DNA of 64,000 nt from JABAYQ01 sp049890095 (GTDB lineage Bacteria; Bacteroidota; Bacteroidia; Flavobacteriales; UBA7312): the NCBI GenBank assembly GCA_049890095.1, contig JBMHCD010000009.1:1-64000 (forward strand). Reading direction: 5' to 3'. Made by a program: the position numbers and the translations under genes. Below the pieces are notes generated by a model. It was not told where the DNA came from and made no database searches. It worked only from the letters and a program-made list of their open reading frames with translations. Below, in pieces: positions 42,827-52,398 of the stretch (position 1 is its first letter; every line of letters begins with the position of its first letter).

Positions 42827-43468
42827 TTAATCTACTTTTTTAAAATTTGGCAACTCTGTTACTCTAGCATAAGGAAATTGACCAATTTCATTTAGGCCAT
42901 AGTATCTGTTAAGTCCACCAATACCAACTAAAGCTAACTTTTCTAAATTCAGTTGACCATTATCTTCCATAACACTAGAATCTAAATAAAGATGTTCTAC
43001 AGATCCAATCAATAACTTGCAAGAATTAACTTTAATATCTAGTACTTCTTGTAATTTCATTCCCATTTTCAATCTGCTAGCTTTCACATATGGAGCAAAA
43101 AAATCATCTAAAAATTCTTTTTCAATATTACATTTCTCGAATTCAGACTCCTTAGCTTTGAACTTGGCTGAAGTGTAATGTGCATTTTCTATAAAATCAT
43201 TATGAATACAGTTTATAGTATAATAACCACTCGACTCTATATTTTCATAACTATGGCGTCGCACATTAGAATCTGGCCTCAATACAAACCCTAAATAAGC
43301 GGGGTTACTTCCCAAATGAACTACAGAACTAAAAACAGCAAGATTACTATATCCATCACTAGATTGAGTCCCAATCAAATTTGCCGATTTAATTCCAGAA
43401 ACAGAATTGATTAAATTTAATCTTTTGATTCGATCTATTTTAAAAATATCTTCTTTAGTCAAATGCAT
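42827..43468 (-). CDS. Flavin reductase domain protein
   Basis: 213 residues. Flavin reductase-like split-barrel fold that binds FMN: start INSVSGIKSANLIGTQ, the core SSDGYSNLAVFSSVVHLGSNPAYLGFVLRP and GYYTINCIHND. Longer than the minimal 160-residue enzymes. It could supply reduced flavin to a monooxygenase, but none is encoded nearby. First gene of an operon with the double GNAT and the deacetylase. Cytoplasmic. No TAnnTTTG box found in the gap to htpG. Confidence 0.85.
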   Translation of the reverse strand: MHLTKEDIFKIDRIKRLNLINSVSGIKSANLIGTQSSDGYSNLAVFSSVVHLGSNPAYLGFVLRPDSNVRRHSYENIESSGYYTINCIHNDFIENAHYTSAKFKAKESEFEKCNIEKEFLDDFFAPYVKASRLKMGMKLQEVLDIKVNSCKLLIGSVEHLYLDSSVMEDNGQLNLEKLALVGIGGLNRYYGLNEIGQFPYARVTELPNFKKVD

Positions 43469-43541
43469 AAAATTAGTATTAAGTTAAAAGTTAAGGTACT
43501 TGTAATATAGCCGTAAATTTAGTTCAGATAAAATTAATAAA

Positions 43542-43558
43542 TGTCAAATTGGCAATTT
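43542..43558 (+). promoter_or_regulatory. Inverted repeats upstream of htpG promoter (possible enhancer site)
   Basis: AAATTG-G-CAATTT (43546-43558) is a perfect 6-bp dyad, and overlapping TGTCAAATTGGCA (43542-43554) is an imperfect one. A further TGTCAG is at 43591. They lie about 60 bases before the -24 box, where sigma-54 activators bind. Confidence 0.4.
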
Positions 43559-43607
43559 AAATGACTTAAAAAAAGTTAGAACGCACAAAATGTCAGTTAT
43601 AAAATAA

Positions 43608-43622
43608 TGGCACACTTATTGC
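43608..43622 (+). promoter_or_regulatory. Sigma-54-type promoter of htpG
   Basis: TGGCACACTTATTGC matches TGGCAC-N5-TTGC exactly, with correct GG-to-GC spacing. Its -12 GC is 29 bases before the ATG at 43652. Confidence 0.75.
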
Positions 43623-43651
43623 CTGAGTCTAAAGTATAAACAAATATAATT

Positions 43652-45544
43652 ATGTCAAAACAAGGAAATATAAACGTTCAAACGGAAAATATTTTTCCAA
43701 TTATAAAGCAGTTTTTGTATTCTGATCACGAAATCTTTTTAAGGGAATTGGTTTCTAATGCAGTTGATGCAACTCAAAAAATGAAGACTTTAACATCTAT
43801 TGGTGAGTTAAAAACAGATATCAGCAAGCTCAAAGTAGAAGTAATTCTTGATAAAGATAAAAAAACGATTACCATCAGAGATAATGGTATTGGAATGACT
43901 GAAGAAGAAGTTGACAAATACATTAATCAAATAGCTTTTTCGGGAGCTGAAGAATTTGTCAATAAATATAAAGATGCTGATGCAAAAAATTCGATCATTG
44001 GTCATTTTGGTCTAGGATTCTACTCTTCTTTTATGGTTTCAAAAAAAGTTGAAATTCTTAGTAAGAGTCAAAAAACGAATAGCACTCCTATTTTATGGTC
44101 TTGTGATGGTTCACCAAATTATACTATCGAAGAGACAAAAAAGAAAACCAAAGGAACTGACGTAATTTTACATATTGACGATGACTCCACTGAATTTTTA
44201 GAAGAATCTAGAATTAGCGAAATTTTAAATAAATATTGTAAATTTCTTCCAGTTGAAGTTAAGTTTGGCACCAAAACTAATTACGTAGATGATCCTAATG
44301 GTGAAAAGGATGAGAAAGGTGAAATAAAAAAAGTTGAAGAAACTGTAGATAATATTATTAATAATACGGTTCCTGCATGGACAAAAAAACCACAAGAATT
44401 AAATGATGAGGATTATAATTCTTTTTATAGAGAATTATATCCCATGGAGTTTAACGAGCCTATTTTCAATATTCATTTAAATGTTGATTATCCATTTAAC
44501 TTAACTGGTATTTTGTACTTCCCAAAATTGAAAAATAATTTAGAAGTCCAAAAAAATAAGATAAACCTATACAGTAATCAAGTATTTATTACAGATAATG
44601 TAGAAAATATTGTTCCGGAATTTTTGACTTTACTACACGGAGTTATTGACTCTCCTGATATTCCACTTAATGTTTCTAGATCATATCTTCAAGCGGACTC
44701 GAATGTTAAAAAAATCTCCAAATACATAACCAAAAAAGTTGGTGATAAATTAAACTCCATGTTCAAAAATGATAGAGAAGCATTTGAAAAAATATGGGAC
44801 GATGTTAAAGTATTTATTGAATACGGAATGCTAACCGAAGAAAAATTCTTTGAAAAGGCAAAAAATTTCGCTTTATATAAAAACACCAATGAAGTTTATT
44901 CTACCATAGAAGAATTACTAGAAAGAGTCAAAGAAAATCAGAAAAATAAAGATGGCAAAACCATTATTTTATATACTCACAATGCTGAAGAACAACACAG
45001 TTTTGTAGAGACTGCAACTCAAAAAGGGTATGAAGTTTTAATCTTAGAAGGCCCTCTTGTAAGTCACTTAATATCTAAGTTAGAATCTACAAATAATGAT
45101 GTTCAATTTTCTAGAGTTGACGCAGATACAATAGAAAAACTTATTGAAAAAGAAGAGGTAAATCCATCATTACTTTCAGAAGAGGAAGAAACCAAATTGA
45201 AAGAAATTGTAGAAGGTCAAGTTGAAAAAGAAAAATACACTGTACAAATTCAAAGTTTATCAACTACAGATGCTCCTTTTTTGATTACCCAAAGTGAATT
45301 TATGAGAAGAATGAAAGAACAACAACAACTATCTGGTGGTGGTATGCAAATGTTTGGACAAATGCCTGAAAGCTACAACTTGGTAATAAATTCTAATCAC
45401 AAATTGATGTCTAAAATTTTAGATGATACTGCAGACAATAAAGAAATAGTCAATCAATTTTTGGATTTAGCATTGCTATCTCAAGGTCTTTTAAAAGGAG
45501 AAAAACTCACTAAATTTATACAAAGAAGCGTAGATTTAATTTAA
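43652..45544 (+). CDS. htpG: Molecular chaperone HtpG (Hsp90)
   Basis: 630 residues, full length for bacterial Hsp90. The GHKL ATPase domain shows ELVSNAVDA (with the Mg-binding Asn), DNGIGMT, and GHFGLGFYSSFMV. The middle domain has LPLNVSRSYLQ with the ATP-contacting Arg, and the C-terminal dimerisation domain has INSNHKLM. A cytosolic chaperone that folds stress-damaged proteins. Its only recognisable promoter is of the sigma-54 type, with an inverted repeat further upstream. It stands alone between two minus-strand genes and ends at a clear bidirectional terminator. Confidence 0.97.
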   Translation: MSKQGNINVQTENIFPIIKQFLYSDHEIFLRELVSNAVDATQKMKTLTSIGELKTDISKLKVEVILDKDKKTITIRDNGIGMTEEEVDKYINQIAFSGAEEFVNKYKDADAKNSIIGHFGLGFYSSFMVSKKVEILSKSQKTNSTPILWSCDGSPNYTIEETKKKTKGTDVILHIDDDSTEFLEESRISEILNKYCKFLPVEVKFGTKTNYVDDPNGEKDEKGEIKKVEETVDNIINNTVPAWTKKPQELNDEDYNSFYRELYPMEFNEPIFNIHLNVDYPFNLTGILYFPKLKNNLEVQKNKINLYSNQVFITDNVENIVPEFLTLLHGVIDSPDIPLNVSRSYLQADSNVKKISKYITKKVGDKLNSMFKNDREAFEKIWDDVKVFIEYGMLTEEKFFEKAKNFALYKNTNEVYSTIEELLERVKENQKNKDGKTIILYTHNAEEQHSFVETATQKGYEVLILEGPLVSHLISKLESTNNDVQFSRVDADTIEKLIEKEEVNPSLLSEEEETKLKEIVEGQVEKEKYTVQIQSLSTTDAPFLITQSEFMRRMKEQQQLSGGGMQMFGQMPESYNLVINSNHKLMSKILDDTADNKEIVNQFLDLALLSQGLLKGEKLTKFIQRSVDLI

Positions 45545-45548
45545 CAAT

Positions 45549-45570
45549 AAAGGCTCCTTTTGGAGCCTTT
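45549..45570. terminator. Bidirectional terminator between htpG and the convergent secreted-protein gene
   Basis: AAAGGCTCC / GGAGCCTTT with a TTTT loop, nine base pairs, A/T on both sides. Confidence 0.88.
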
Positions 45571-45571
45571 G

Positions 45572-46891
45572 TTATTGAATAATAATTTTTCTTACATCAA
45601 AATTAAAATCACTATCATAAATTTTTAAAAAATAGATCCCTGTCTCAAGATTCAATTTTTTAATCTTATCTTTTGATATAGTAAAAGATTCTAAATATCT
45701 AGAATTTATATCATATAATCTTAATTTCAAATCAATTTCAGAATGAATAGTTAACTCACCATTACTCGGTTGGGGATAAATATTCAAAAATTTATCTAAG
45801 GATATTTCTGAAATACTTGCAAAGTCAACTGACAAAGGGTTTGATTCTTGAACACATCCAATATCACTTGTTGCAATTACAGTATAAGTTCCATTTATGA
45901 AAGGAATAAAATATTGTGCATTAGCATTTTCTATTGCTTCATCATTCAAATACCATTGGTATTGATAACCGTTCAAATCACATAATAAAATACTTCCGTT
46001 TACTTCGATATTTGGAGTTGGTATAGAAACAAATAAATTAAATTCATCACTAAAATAACAATCTATGCCATTATCGACCTCAACTGTTATTTGTTGGGAC
46101 TCTAAAGGCTCAATTACAAGTGGATTTCCGTTGTAAATCAATTCACCTAATTCATTAAACCAGTTTACATACTCCATATTTAATGGCTTAAAACGCACCG
46201 ACTGATTTTGTACATTCCACAAAGACGAGTTCCTACCGTCTACAGCTATTGCATAACTTCCATCATGACTTTGTATCCCTTGAACAGATGGAGTACATTC
46301 CGTTTTTTGTGTTGTATGTATATCAATAAAGTTAGTTCCTTTGTTAAGAACAATTTGAAAGGTACCAACCGTATCTGGTTCATTGCCACAATTATAACTA
46401 TTTAGTTCAAAATACTGAACAACCAACTTACTTGGAAAACTTGCAAAAAATATATCTCCACCTCCTCCAGGGTTCCAATCTTCCCATGCACCCATAATTG
46501 ACGCATACGGCTCACCACCATTTGGAATTACCGAGGAATTATAAGTTGTTGGTGGTTCAATAAAACTAATAAAGCCATTTGACGATATCCAAAATTCATT
46601 ATAAACACGATTATAAAAAGTGAAATTAAAGCCTATGGGATAAGGTCCAAATATCTGATCATCACCCATTTTTAAATCATTCGATTTTGATATATCAATT
46701 GGAGAAAATTCAATTTCTTGAATTTCGTACTTATTCAAATTAGAATCTAACTGAGTATTAAATGGTAAGCTAATTTGTACTTCATCGGAGGTACATGTAT
46801 AAAAATCATCGAGATTAATGTTACATTGAGCATTAATTAAATCAGAAAAGATAAAACTAATAAGAATTGTTAAGGTTAGTTTAAAATCCAT
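45572..46891 (-). CDS. Secreted protein with T9SS type A sorting domain
   Basis: 439 residues. Signal peptide to about residue 21 (INAQC). The region at about 85-225 (GPYPIGFNFTFYNRVYNEFW, ISSNGFISF, ASIMGAWEDWNPGGGG) looks like the extracellular beta-sandwich found in nidogen-like and PKD-linked proteins of Bacteroidota. A PKD/Ig-like piece with YQWYLNDEAIENAN follows, then the type A tail (FLNIYPQPSNGELTIHS ... GIYFLKIY) that directs export by type IX secretion. No enzyme motif seen; probably a surface or adhesive protein. Confidence 0.82.
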   Translation of the reverse strand: MDFKLTLTILISFIFSDLINAQCNINLDDFYTCTSDEVQISLPFNTQLDSNLNKYEIQEIEFSPIDISKSNDLKMGDDQIFGPYPIGFNFTFYNRVYNEFWISSNGFISFIEPPTTYNSSVIPNGGEPYASIMGAWEDWNPGGGGDIFFASFPSKLVVQYFELNSYNCGNEPDTVGTFQIVLNKGTNFIDIHTTQKTECTPSVQGIQSHDGSYAIAVDGRNSSLWNVQNQSVRFKPLNMEYVNWFNELGELIYNGNPLVIEPLESQQITVEVDNGIDCYFSDEFNLFVSIPTPNIEVNGSILLCDLNGYQYQWYLNDEAIENANAQYFIPFINGTYTVIATSDIGCVQESNPLSVDFASISEISLDKFLNIYPQPSNGELTIHSEIDLKLRLYDINSRYLESFTISKDKIKKLNLETGIYFLKIYDSDFNFDVRKIIIQ

Positions 46892-46952
46892 TGTCTAAAA
46901 TTAAAAAATAAAGAAAAACAAAATTGAATTTATAGATTAATTTTTAATGAAG

Positions 46953-46960
46953 TATATTTG
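46953..46960 (+). promoter_or_regulatory. -7 element of CotH-like protein gene
   Basis: TATATTTG fits TAnnTTTG, 42 bases upstream of the ATG at 47003. Confidence 0.45.
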
Positions 46961-47002
46961 TACCAATGATCGAATAAAATATTGCCTTAACAATTTATAA
47001 AC

Positions 47003-50000
47003 ATGATGAAGTATTTCATATATATATTTCTAATTTTAGTTAATTTTTCAACTGCTTTTTCTCAAATCGTAATTAACGAATATTCCGCAGCAAATTTTGA
47101 TGGAATTACTGACAATTATTTTGATTATGAAGACTGGTTTGAATTATATAACAACGGAGCAAATGATGTTGATTTAAATGGATATTATTTGAGTGATAAG
47201 GCTGATAATCTAACAAAATGGCAGTTTACTAGCTCAACTATTTTAAATTCAAATCAAAGATTATCTATATTTTGTTCAGGTAGAAATGAAATTATTGGAA
47301 ACAATATACATACTAACTTTAAATTACATCAAACTAAAGGTAATGAATGGATTATCCTAACAAATCCTGATGGAGTAACAGTTGAAGATTCGATTTTTAT
47401 CCGTCCTTGCCAAACTAATAATTCTAGAGGAAGGGTTACAGATGGAAATAATGAGTGGGGTGTTTTTACTACTCCAACACTTGGCAACAGTAATGTGGGT
47501 TCTTTTGAAGAATATACCCAAACACCACAATTTTCTGTAGTACCAGGTGTTCATCAAAACCCTGTTTCTGTTACTATTACTGCAAGTCCTAATGCACAAA
47601 TTTATTATACTACTGACGGCTCATTTCCTAACAACACTGATAATCTGTACACAGGTCCTGTAAACATCAATAATACAACAGTCTTAAAAGCTGTTGCTTA
47701 CGACGCAGATCCAAATTTATTACCAAGCTTTATGAATTATGGTTCTTACTTCATTAATGTTCAACATACAATGAAAATATTATCTATTTCTGGAGGACAA
47801 GTTGATAATTTGCTCGAAGGAAATGGTGGGTTAGAACCTATTGGTTCTTTTGAATTATACGACAAAGATGGTAACTTATTAGATAAAGCTACAGGAGAAT
47901 TTAACGAACATGGAAATGATTCCTGGGCGTATCCTCAAAGAGGATTCGACTACATAACTAGAGATCAATTTGGATATAATCATGCAATAAAACATGAAAT
48001 TTTTAATGACAAAGACAGAAGTAAATATCAACGATTAATCATTAAAGCAGCAGCAAATGACAACTATCCGTTTTCATATGGAAGTTCTGGTGCACACATT
48101 AGAGATGCTTATGTGCAATCTTTGTCTCAAGTTGCTGATTTAAGATTAGATGAGAGATCATTCGAACCTTGTGTAATGTATCTCAATGGAGATTATTGGG
48201 GACTATATGAGCTAAGAGAAAAAGTAGATGATTTAGATTTTACAGATTATTACTATGATCAAGACTCTGTAGAGTTTTTAAAGACTTGGGGAGGCACATG
48301 GGTTGATGTGCTAACTGATGATCAAAATCCAAATGATGTTGAAAATAGTTGGGATAACTTTGTAAATTTTGTTACTAGTAATGACATGACAGATCCAGCT
48401 AATTATGATCTAGTAAAAAGCCAATATAATGTTGGTAGTTTAATGGACTATTTTATACTTAATTCCTACATTGTAAATGCCGACTGGCTTAATTGGAATA
48501 CTGCATGGTGGCATGGATTGAAAGAGGATGGCGATAAGAAAAAATGGAGGTATGTGCTATGGGACATGGACAACACATTTGATCACGGAGCAAATTATAC
48601 AGGGGTTCCTGACACAGATGCAGATGCGGACCCATGCGATCCTGAATCTTTAGGAAATATTGGTGGTCAAGGACATATTCCCATATGGAATGCCCTATCA
48701 GCGAATGAAGAATTTTTTAACGATTATATAAATCGTTGGTCTGATTTATCAAACACCTATTTTTCTTGTGATTTCATGATTCAACATTTGGATAGTCTGA
48801 TTACACTAATAGAACCTGAAATGCAGGATCAAATTGATCGTTGGGGTGGTACAATCGGAGAATGGCAATCCAACGTTGACTTTATGAAAGATTTTATGAC
48901 CGAAAGATGTGAAGTTCTTAACTCATCACTTGTAGACTGCTATGATATTGAAGGACCATACAATGTAAATGTAGAAATAGTTGGTGTTGGAGAAGTACAA
49001 CTTAATAGCGTCGATATTAGCAATTTTAATGCTCCATGGAATGGAGAATACTTTGGTGGTGTTGAGATTGAATTCTCTGTCCAAAATGGTAATTTTTCTA
49101 ATTTCGAAATAGTTAGTAATGAAGGTTATGTATATACTCCAACAGACCAGGAGTTTTCTATATCCCTTTTAGGAGATGTCACTGTCATCTTTTACTTTGA
49201 TGCTATTGACGTAACCTTTTTAGTAAATCCAGTTGGTGCAGGAACTGTATCAATAGACGGAAATGGTGTAGCAAATTATCCATACACAGAAGGTTTTATT
49301 GAAAATGAAAATTTAACACTTACAAACACGCCAAATATTGGTTGGGTTTTTGACTCTTGGTCAAGTCAAAATCATATTCTTGATCCAAATGTTAATAGTC
49401 AGAGCGTTAACTTTGATGTATTAACTGAAGACACCATTGTTTTAAATTTTGTCCCTCAAACACATCAAATTACTTACGTTTTGGTCCCTTCTGAGGCAAA
49501 TGTAAGCCTAAACATAGATGGAAATGCTGTTAGTTCATTCCCCTTTACAAGTACCATGAATTATGGCGAAATAAACAATTTCCTAATACAATCTACTAAT
49601 CGTTGGACATTCCAATATGTTACCTCCAATTTTCATATCTCTGGTATTTCAAACGATGTAAATCAATCATTCATTGTTCAACAAAACGATAGTATATTTA
49701 TCCATTATGAGGAAAATATTACCTATCCAATCACTTTCTTAGTTGAACCACCGCAATCTGGTAAAATAAATTTAAATTCTTTACCTGTAGATATACCTTA
49801 CACTCAAGAATTTGCAGCAATGGAGATAGTTAATTTTGACGCTATACCAAGTTATGGATGGAAATTTGAAAATTGGTCATCAAAATATGGAGAAATATTA
49901 CCTGTTAATACTAATCTTTTAGGTTATACATTAGCTAAAACGAACGATACTATCATTGCTAACTTTAAAGAAGAATTCCAAGTTTTTGTTCCTAATTCTT

Positions 50001-50263
50001 TTACTCCTAATGATGATGGTATTCACGACAATTTTGAAATATCCGTATTTTCTCTTCATCCTTTTGATTTCGAAATAAACATCTTTAGCAGATTTGGAAA
50101 CAAAGTTTTTGAAAGTTCAGATTTTAATAATCCTTGGGACGGTAATCATTACACTACAGGAAAAAAATTGCCTAATGGTGTATATGTTTATAAATTGAGT
50201 ATCTATTCGGAAGAATCTGGAAAAACATTTGACAAAAAAGGAACTATTACCATTATAAGATAA
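47003..50263 (+). CDS. Secreted CotH-kinase family protein with T9SS type B tail
   Basis: 1086 residues. Order: signal peptide (to about 20, AFSQ), lamin-tail domain (IVINEYSAANFDG, about 21-130), chitobiase C-terminal-like domain (PGVHQNPVSVTITASP ... IYYTTDGSFP, about 170-245), the CotH domain (about 250-650), four repeats of about 90 residues resembling divergent InlB B-repeats (about 660-990), and a type B gliding-type tail (VFVPNSFTPNDDG ... YVYKLSIY). The CotH block shows YQRLIIKAAANDN, YELREKVDDLDF and LWDMDNTFDHG, the Asp-rich motif expected to bind Mg-ATP. CotH of Bacillus phosphorylates spore coat proteins. Here a surface kinase-fold protein is predicted; activity outside the cell is unproven. 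Confidence 0.87.
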   Translation: MMKYFIYIFLILVNFSTAFSQIVINEYSAANFDGITDNYFDYEDWFELYNNGANDVDLNGYYLSDKADNLTKWQFTSSTILNSNQRLSIFCSGRNEIIGNNIHTNFKLHQTKGNEWIILTNPDGVTVEDSIFIRPCQTNNSRGRVTDGNNEWGVFTTPTLGNSNVGSFEEYTQTPQFSVVPGVHQNPVSVTITASPNAQIYYTTDGSFPNNTDNLYTGPVNINNTTVLKAVAYDADPNLLPSFMNYGSYFINVQHTMKILSISGGQVDNLLEGNGGLEPIGSFELYDKDGNLLDKATGEFNEHGNDSWAYPQRGFDYITRDQFGYNHAIKHEIFNDKDRSKYQRLIIKAAANDNYPFSYGSSGAHIRDAYVQSLSQVADLRLDERSFEPCVMYLNGDYWGLYELREKVDDLDFTDYYYDQDSVEFLKTWGGTWVDVLTDDQNPNDVENSWDNFVNFVTSNDMTDPANYDLVKSQYNVGSLMDYFILNSYIVNADWLNWNTAWWHGLKEDGDKKKWRYVLWDMDNTFDHGANYTGVPDTDADADPCDPESLGNIGGQGHIPIWNALSANEEFFNDYINRWSDLSNTYFSCDFMIQHLDSLITLIEPEMQDQIDRWGGTIGEWQSNVDFMKDFMTERCEVLNSSLVDCYDIEGPYNVNVEIVGVGEVQLNSVDISNFNAPWNGEYFGGVEIEFSVQNGNFSNFEIVSNEGYVYTPTDQEFSISLLGDVTVIFYFDAIDVTFLVNPVGAGTVSIDGNGVANYPYTEGFIENENLTLTNTPNIGWVFDSWSSQNHILDPNVNSQSVNFDVLTEDTIVLNFVPQTHQITYVLVPSEANVSLNIDGNAVSSFPFTSTMNYGEINNFLIQSTNRWTFQYVTSNFHISGISNDVNQSFIVQQNDSIFIHYEENITYPITFLVEPPQSGKINLNSLPVDIPYTQEFAAMEIVNFDAIPSYGWKFENWSSKYGEILPVNTNLLGYTLAKTNDTIIANFKEEFQVFVPNSFTPNDDGIHDNFEISVFSLHPFDFEINIFSRFGNKVFESSDFNNPWDGNHYTTGKKLPNGVYVYKLSIYSEESGKTFDKKGTITIIR

Positions 50264-50310
50264 TTTCTTATTTGTCACGTTTTTGATGTTTGATTTTTTA
50301 TTTTCGCTTA

Positions 50311-51096
50311 ATGAATGTACTTAAGTTAATTTTAAGATATTTAAATTATTTCTTTAAATCAAAGTCAAAGCACAGTGTACACTCTCCTTTTGTATATGAA
50401 TTAGTTACTAAAGTTATTAATTCAAAAAGTGTAAATAATGATTTACATGAAATAGAAAAGCTTAGAGCTGATCTTTGTAAGAATGATAACTGGATTCAAA
50501 TTACAGATTTAGGTGCTGGGTCTAGCATCAATAATGTTAAAAAACGAAAAATAAAAGACATTGCTAAAAATTCTGCTAAATCAAAAAAGTATGGAAAACT
50601 ACTTTATCGTTTAGCAAATTTCTTGAATGTAAAAAACTGCATAGAGTTAGGAACTTCTTTAGGAATCAGCTCAAGTTATTTAGCAAGAGCAAATAAAGAC
50701 TTAGTTGTATACACTCTTGAAGGATGCCCTAATACAGCAAAAGAAGCTAAAAAAAGTCATGAATATTTAAAAATTGATAATGTCAACATAACTGTTGGAG
50801 ATTTTAATGATAATTTAATACCTACTCTTAAAAAAATTAAATCTCTCGACTTTGCATTTATTGACGGTAATCATCAAGAGGAACCTACGATTAAATACTT
50901 TGAAGAGTGCCTTAAATTTTGTCATGAAAAAAGTGTTTTTGTTTTTGACGATATTCATTGGTCAAAAGGAATGGAAAATGCATGGACTTACATTAAAAAT
51001 CACCCAAAAGTCTTTGTAACTATCGACTTGTTCTTTGTAGGATTAGTTTTTCTTAACTCTAAACAGGAAAAAGAACACTTCACAATTAAATTTTAA
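50311..51096 (+). CDS. Class I SAM-dependent methyltransferase
   Basis: 261 residues from the ATG at 50311; the frame upstream offers only a TTG. Begins with SKHSVHSPFVYELV, a block I know from a Bacteroidota methyltransferase group. The SAM site is seen as CIELGTSLGISSSYLA, then VYTLEGCP, and the Asp-rich FAFIDGNHQEE as in the O-methyltransferase group. Target unknown: small molecule, lipid or protein. Followed after nine bases by the ABC ATPase gene. Confidence 0.85.
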   Translation: MNVLKLILRYLNYFFKSKSKHSVHSPFVYELVTKVINSKSVNNDLHEIEKLRADLCKNDNWIQITDLGAGSSINNVKKRKIKDIAKNSAKSKKYGKLLYRLANFLNVKNCIELGTSLGISSSYLARANKDLVVYTLEGCPNTAKEAKKSHEYLKIDNVNITVGDFNDNLIPTLKKIKSLDFAFIDGNHQEEPTIKYFEECLKFCHEKSVFVFDDIHWSKGMENAWTYIKNHPKVFVTIDLFFVGLVFLNSKQEKEHFTIKF

Positions 51097-51105
51097 CTTC
51101 AAAAT

Positions 51106-51795
51106 ATGGGGCATACAGTTATTGAAATAAAAAATATTGCACGGCATTTTAAAGTTGGAACCGAATTAATCAAAGCAATTAAAAGTATTGACCTAACTAT
51201 AGAAAAAAATGAATTTGTAGCCTTAATGGGACAGTCAGGTTCTGGAAAATCAACTTTAATGAATATTTTAGGTTGTTTAGATACCCCAACAAACGGAAGT
51301 TATATTTTAAACAATAAAGTTGTAAGTAGCTTAGATGATGATAACTTAGCAACTATAAGAAACAAAGAAATAGGCTTTGTTTTTCAAACATTTAATTTAC
51401 TTCCAAGATCAACTGCTTTAGAAAATGTTATGCTTCCATTAGTTTATTCGGGTATTGCAAAGGATGAAAGAATAAAATTAGCTACCACTGCTTTGATAAA
51501 AGTCGGATTAGAAGACAGAATCAATCATCGTCCAAACGAACTATCTGGCGGTCAACGACAAAGAGTTGCCGTTGCAAGGGCACTAGTTAATAATCCTTCA
51601 ATCATTCTTGCCGACGAGCCAACAGGAAATCTTGATTCATCAACTTCTGTTGAAATAATGAAATTATTCCAAGATATTCATAATAACGGAAATACAGTTA
51701 TATTGGTAACTCATGAAGAGGATATTGCTCAATACGCTCAACGTATTGTTCGATTAAAAGATGGGGAAATTGAGAGTGACATTCTAAATATTTAA
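51106..51795 (+). CDS. ABC transporter ATP-binding protein (LolD/MacB type)
   Basis: 229 residues. Walker [11 protein letters not shown]-loop [10 protein letters not shown], signature LSGGQRQR, Walker [13 protein letters not shown] and switch His VTHEE: a complete ATPase. The DEPTGNLD type and length place it with LolD/MacB/FtsE proteins, which work with FtsX-like permeases in lipoprotein sorting, export or cell division. No permease gene is next to it, so the partner must be elsewhere. Between the methyltransferase and cobalamin adenosyltransferase genes, closely spaced. Confidence 0.92.
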   Translation: MGHTVIEIKNIARHFKVGTELIKAIKSIDLTIEKNEFVALMGQSGSGKSTLMNILGCLDTPTNGSYILNNKVVSSLDDDNLATIRNKEIGFVFQTFNLLPRSTALENVMLPLVYSGIAKDERIKLATTALIKVGLEDRINHRPNELSGGQRQRVAVARALVNNPSIILADEPTGNLDSSTSVEIMKLFQDIHNNGNTVILVTHEEDIAQYAQRIVRLKDGEIESDILNI

Positions 51796-51800
51796 TCTCT

Positions 51801-52349
51801 ATGAAAATTTATACTAAAAAAGGCGATTCGGGGACAACTCAATTATTAGGAGGAAAAAGAGTTTCAAAAAATCATGAACGCATTGAAGCTTACGGTACTA
51901 TTGACGAACTAAATTCCTACATTGGACTTATAAGAGATCACGATATTGATGAAAATCTGTATGAGTTTTTAATTGAAATTCAAGATAGATTATTTACCAT
52001 TGGGTCATTACTAGCTGTAGATAATCCAGATATTAAATTCAAACTTCCTCGACTTTCAGAGATTGATGTGGAGGATTTGGAAAAAAAAATAGATCTCTTA
52101 GAAAAAAACTTTGATGAAATGAAGTCATTTGTTCTACCAGGTGGAAATAAATTAGTTTCATTTTGTCATATTGCAAGATGCGTGTGTAGAAGAGCAGAAC
52201 GTATTGCAACTACATTACCTGAAGAAACTATACAATTCAAACTAATTTTAAAATATCTCAATCGTTTATCTGATTTTTTATTCGTTTTAAGTAGATATTT
52301 TTCAAAAAAAATGAATGCTAAAGAAGTTCCATGGAAACCAAAAGTTTAA
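51801..52349 (+). CDS. Cob(I)alamin adenosyltransferase (PduO type)
   Basis: 182 residues. Makes adenosylcobalamin from cob(I)alamin and ATP. Family hallmarks: N-terminal MKIYTKKGDSGTTQLLGG (ATP site), EAYGTIDELNSYIG, FVLPGG, the CRRAER block with the conserved Arg residues, and LNRLSDFLFVLSR. All are intact. It implies that the cell has an adenosylcobalamin-using enzyme such as methylmalonyl-CoA mutase, outside this window. Five bases behind the ABC ATPase gene. Confidence 0.95.
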   Translation: MKIYTKKGDSGTTQLLGGKRVSKNHERIEAYGTIDELNSYIGLIRDHDIDENLYEFLIEIQDRLFTIGSLLAVDNPDIKFKLPRLSEIDVEDLEKKIDLLEKNFDEMKSFVLPGGNKLVSFCHIARCVCRRAERIATTLPEETIQFKLILKYLNRLSDFLFVLSRYFSKKMNAKEVPWKPKV

Positions 52350-52353
52350 TGTC

Positions 52354-52383
52354 TTGCTATTATTTTAAAAAAAATTACATTTG
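52354..52383 (+). promoter_or_regulatory. Promoter of DUF2795 gene
   Basis: TTG (52354-52356), a 19-base spacer and TACATTTG (52376-52383), 15 bases before the ATG at 52399. Confidence 0.65.
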
Positions 52384-52398
52384 CAAAAAATTAAAACT

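Noticed and set aside
51106..51795. Complete ABC exporter operon
   Set aside because: No permease gene lies on either side; only the ATPase is present.
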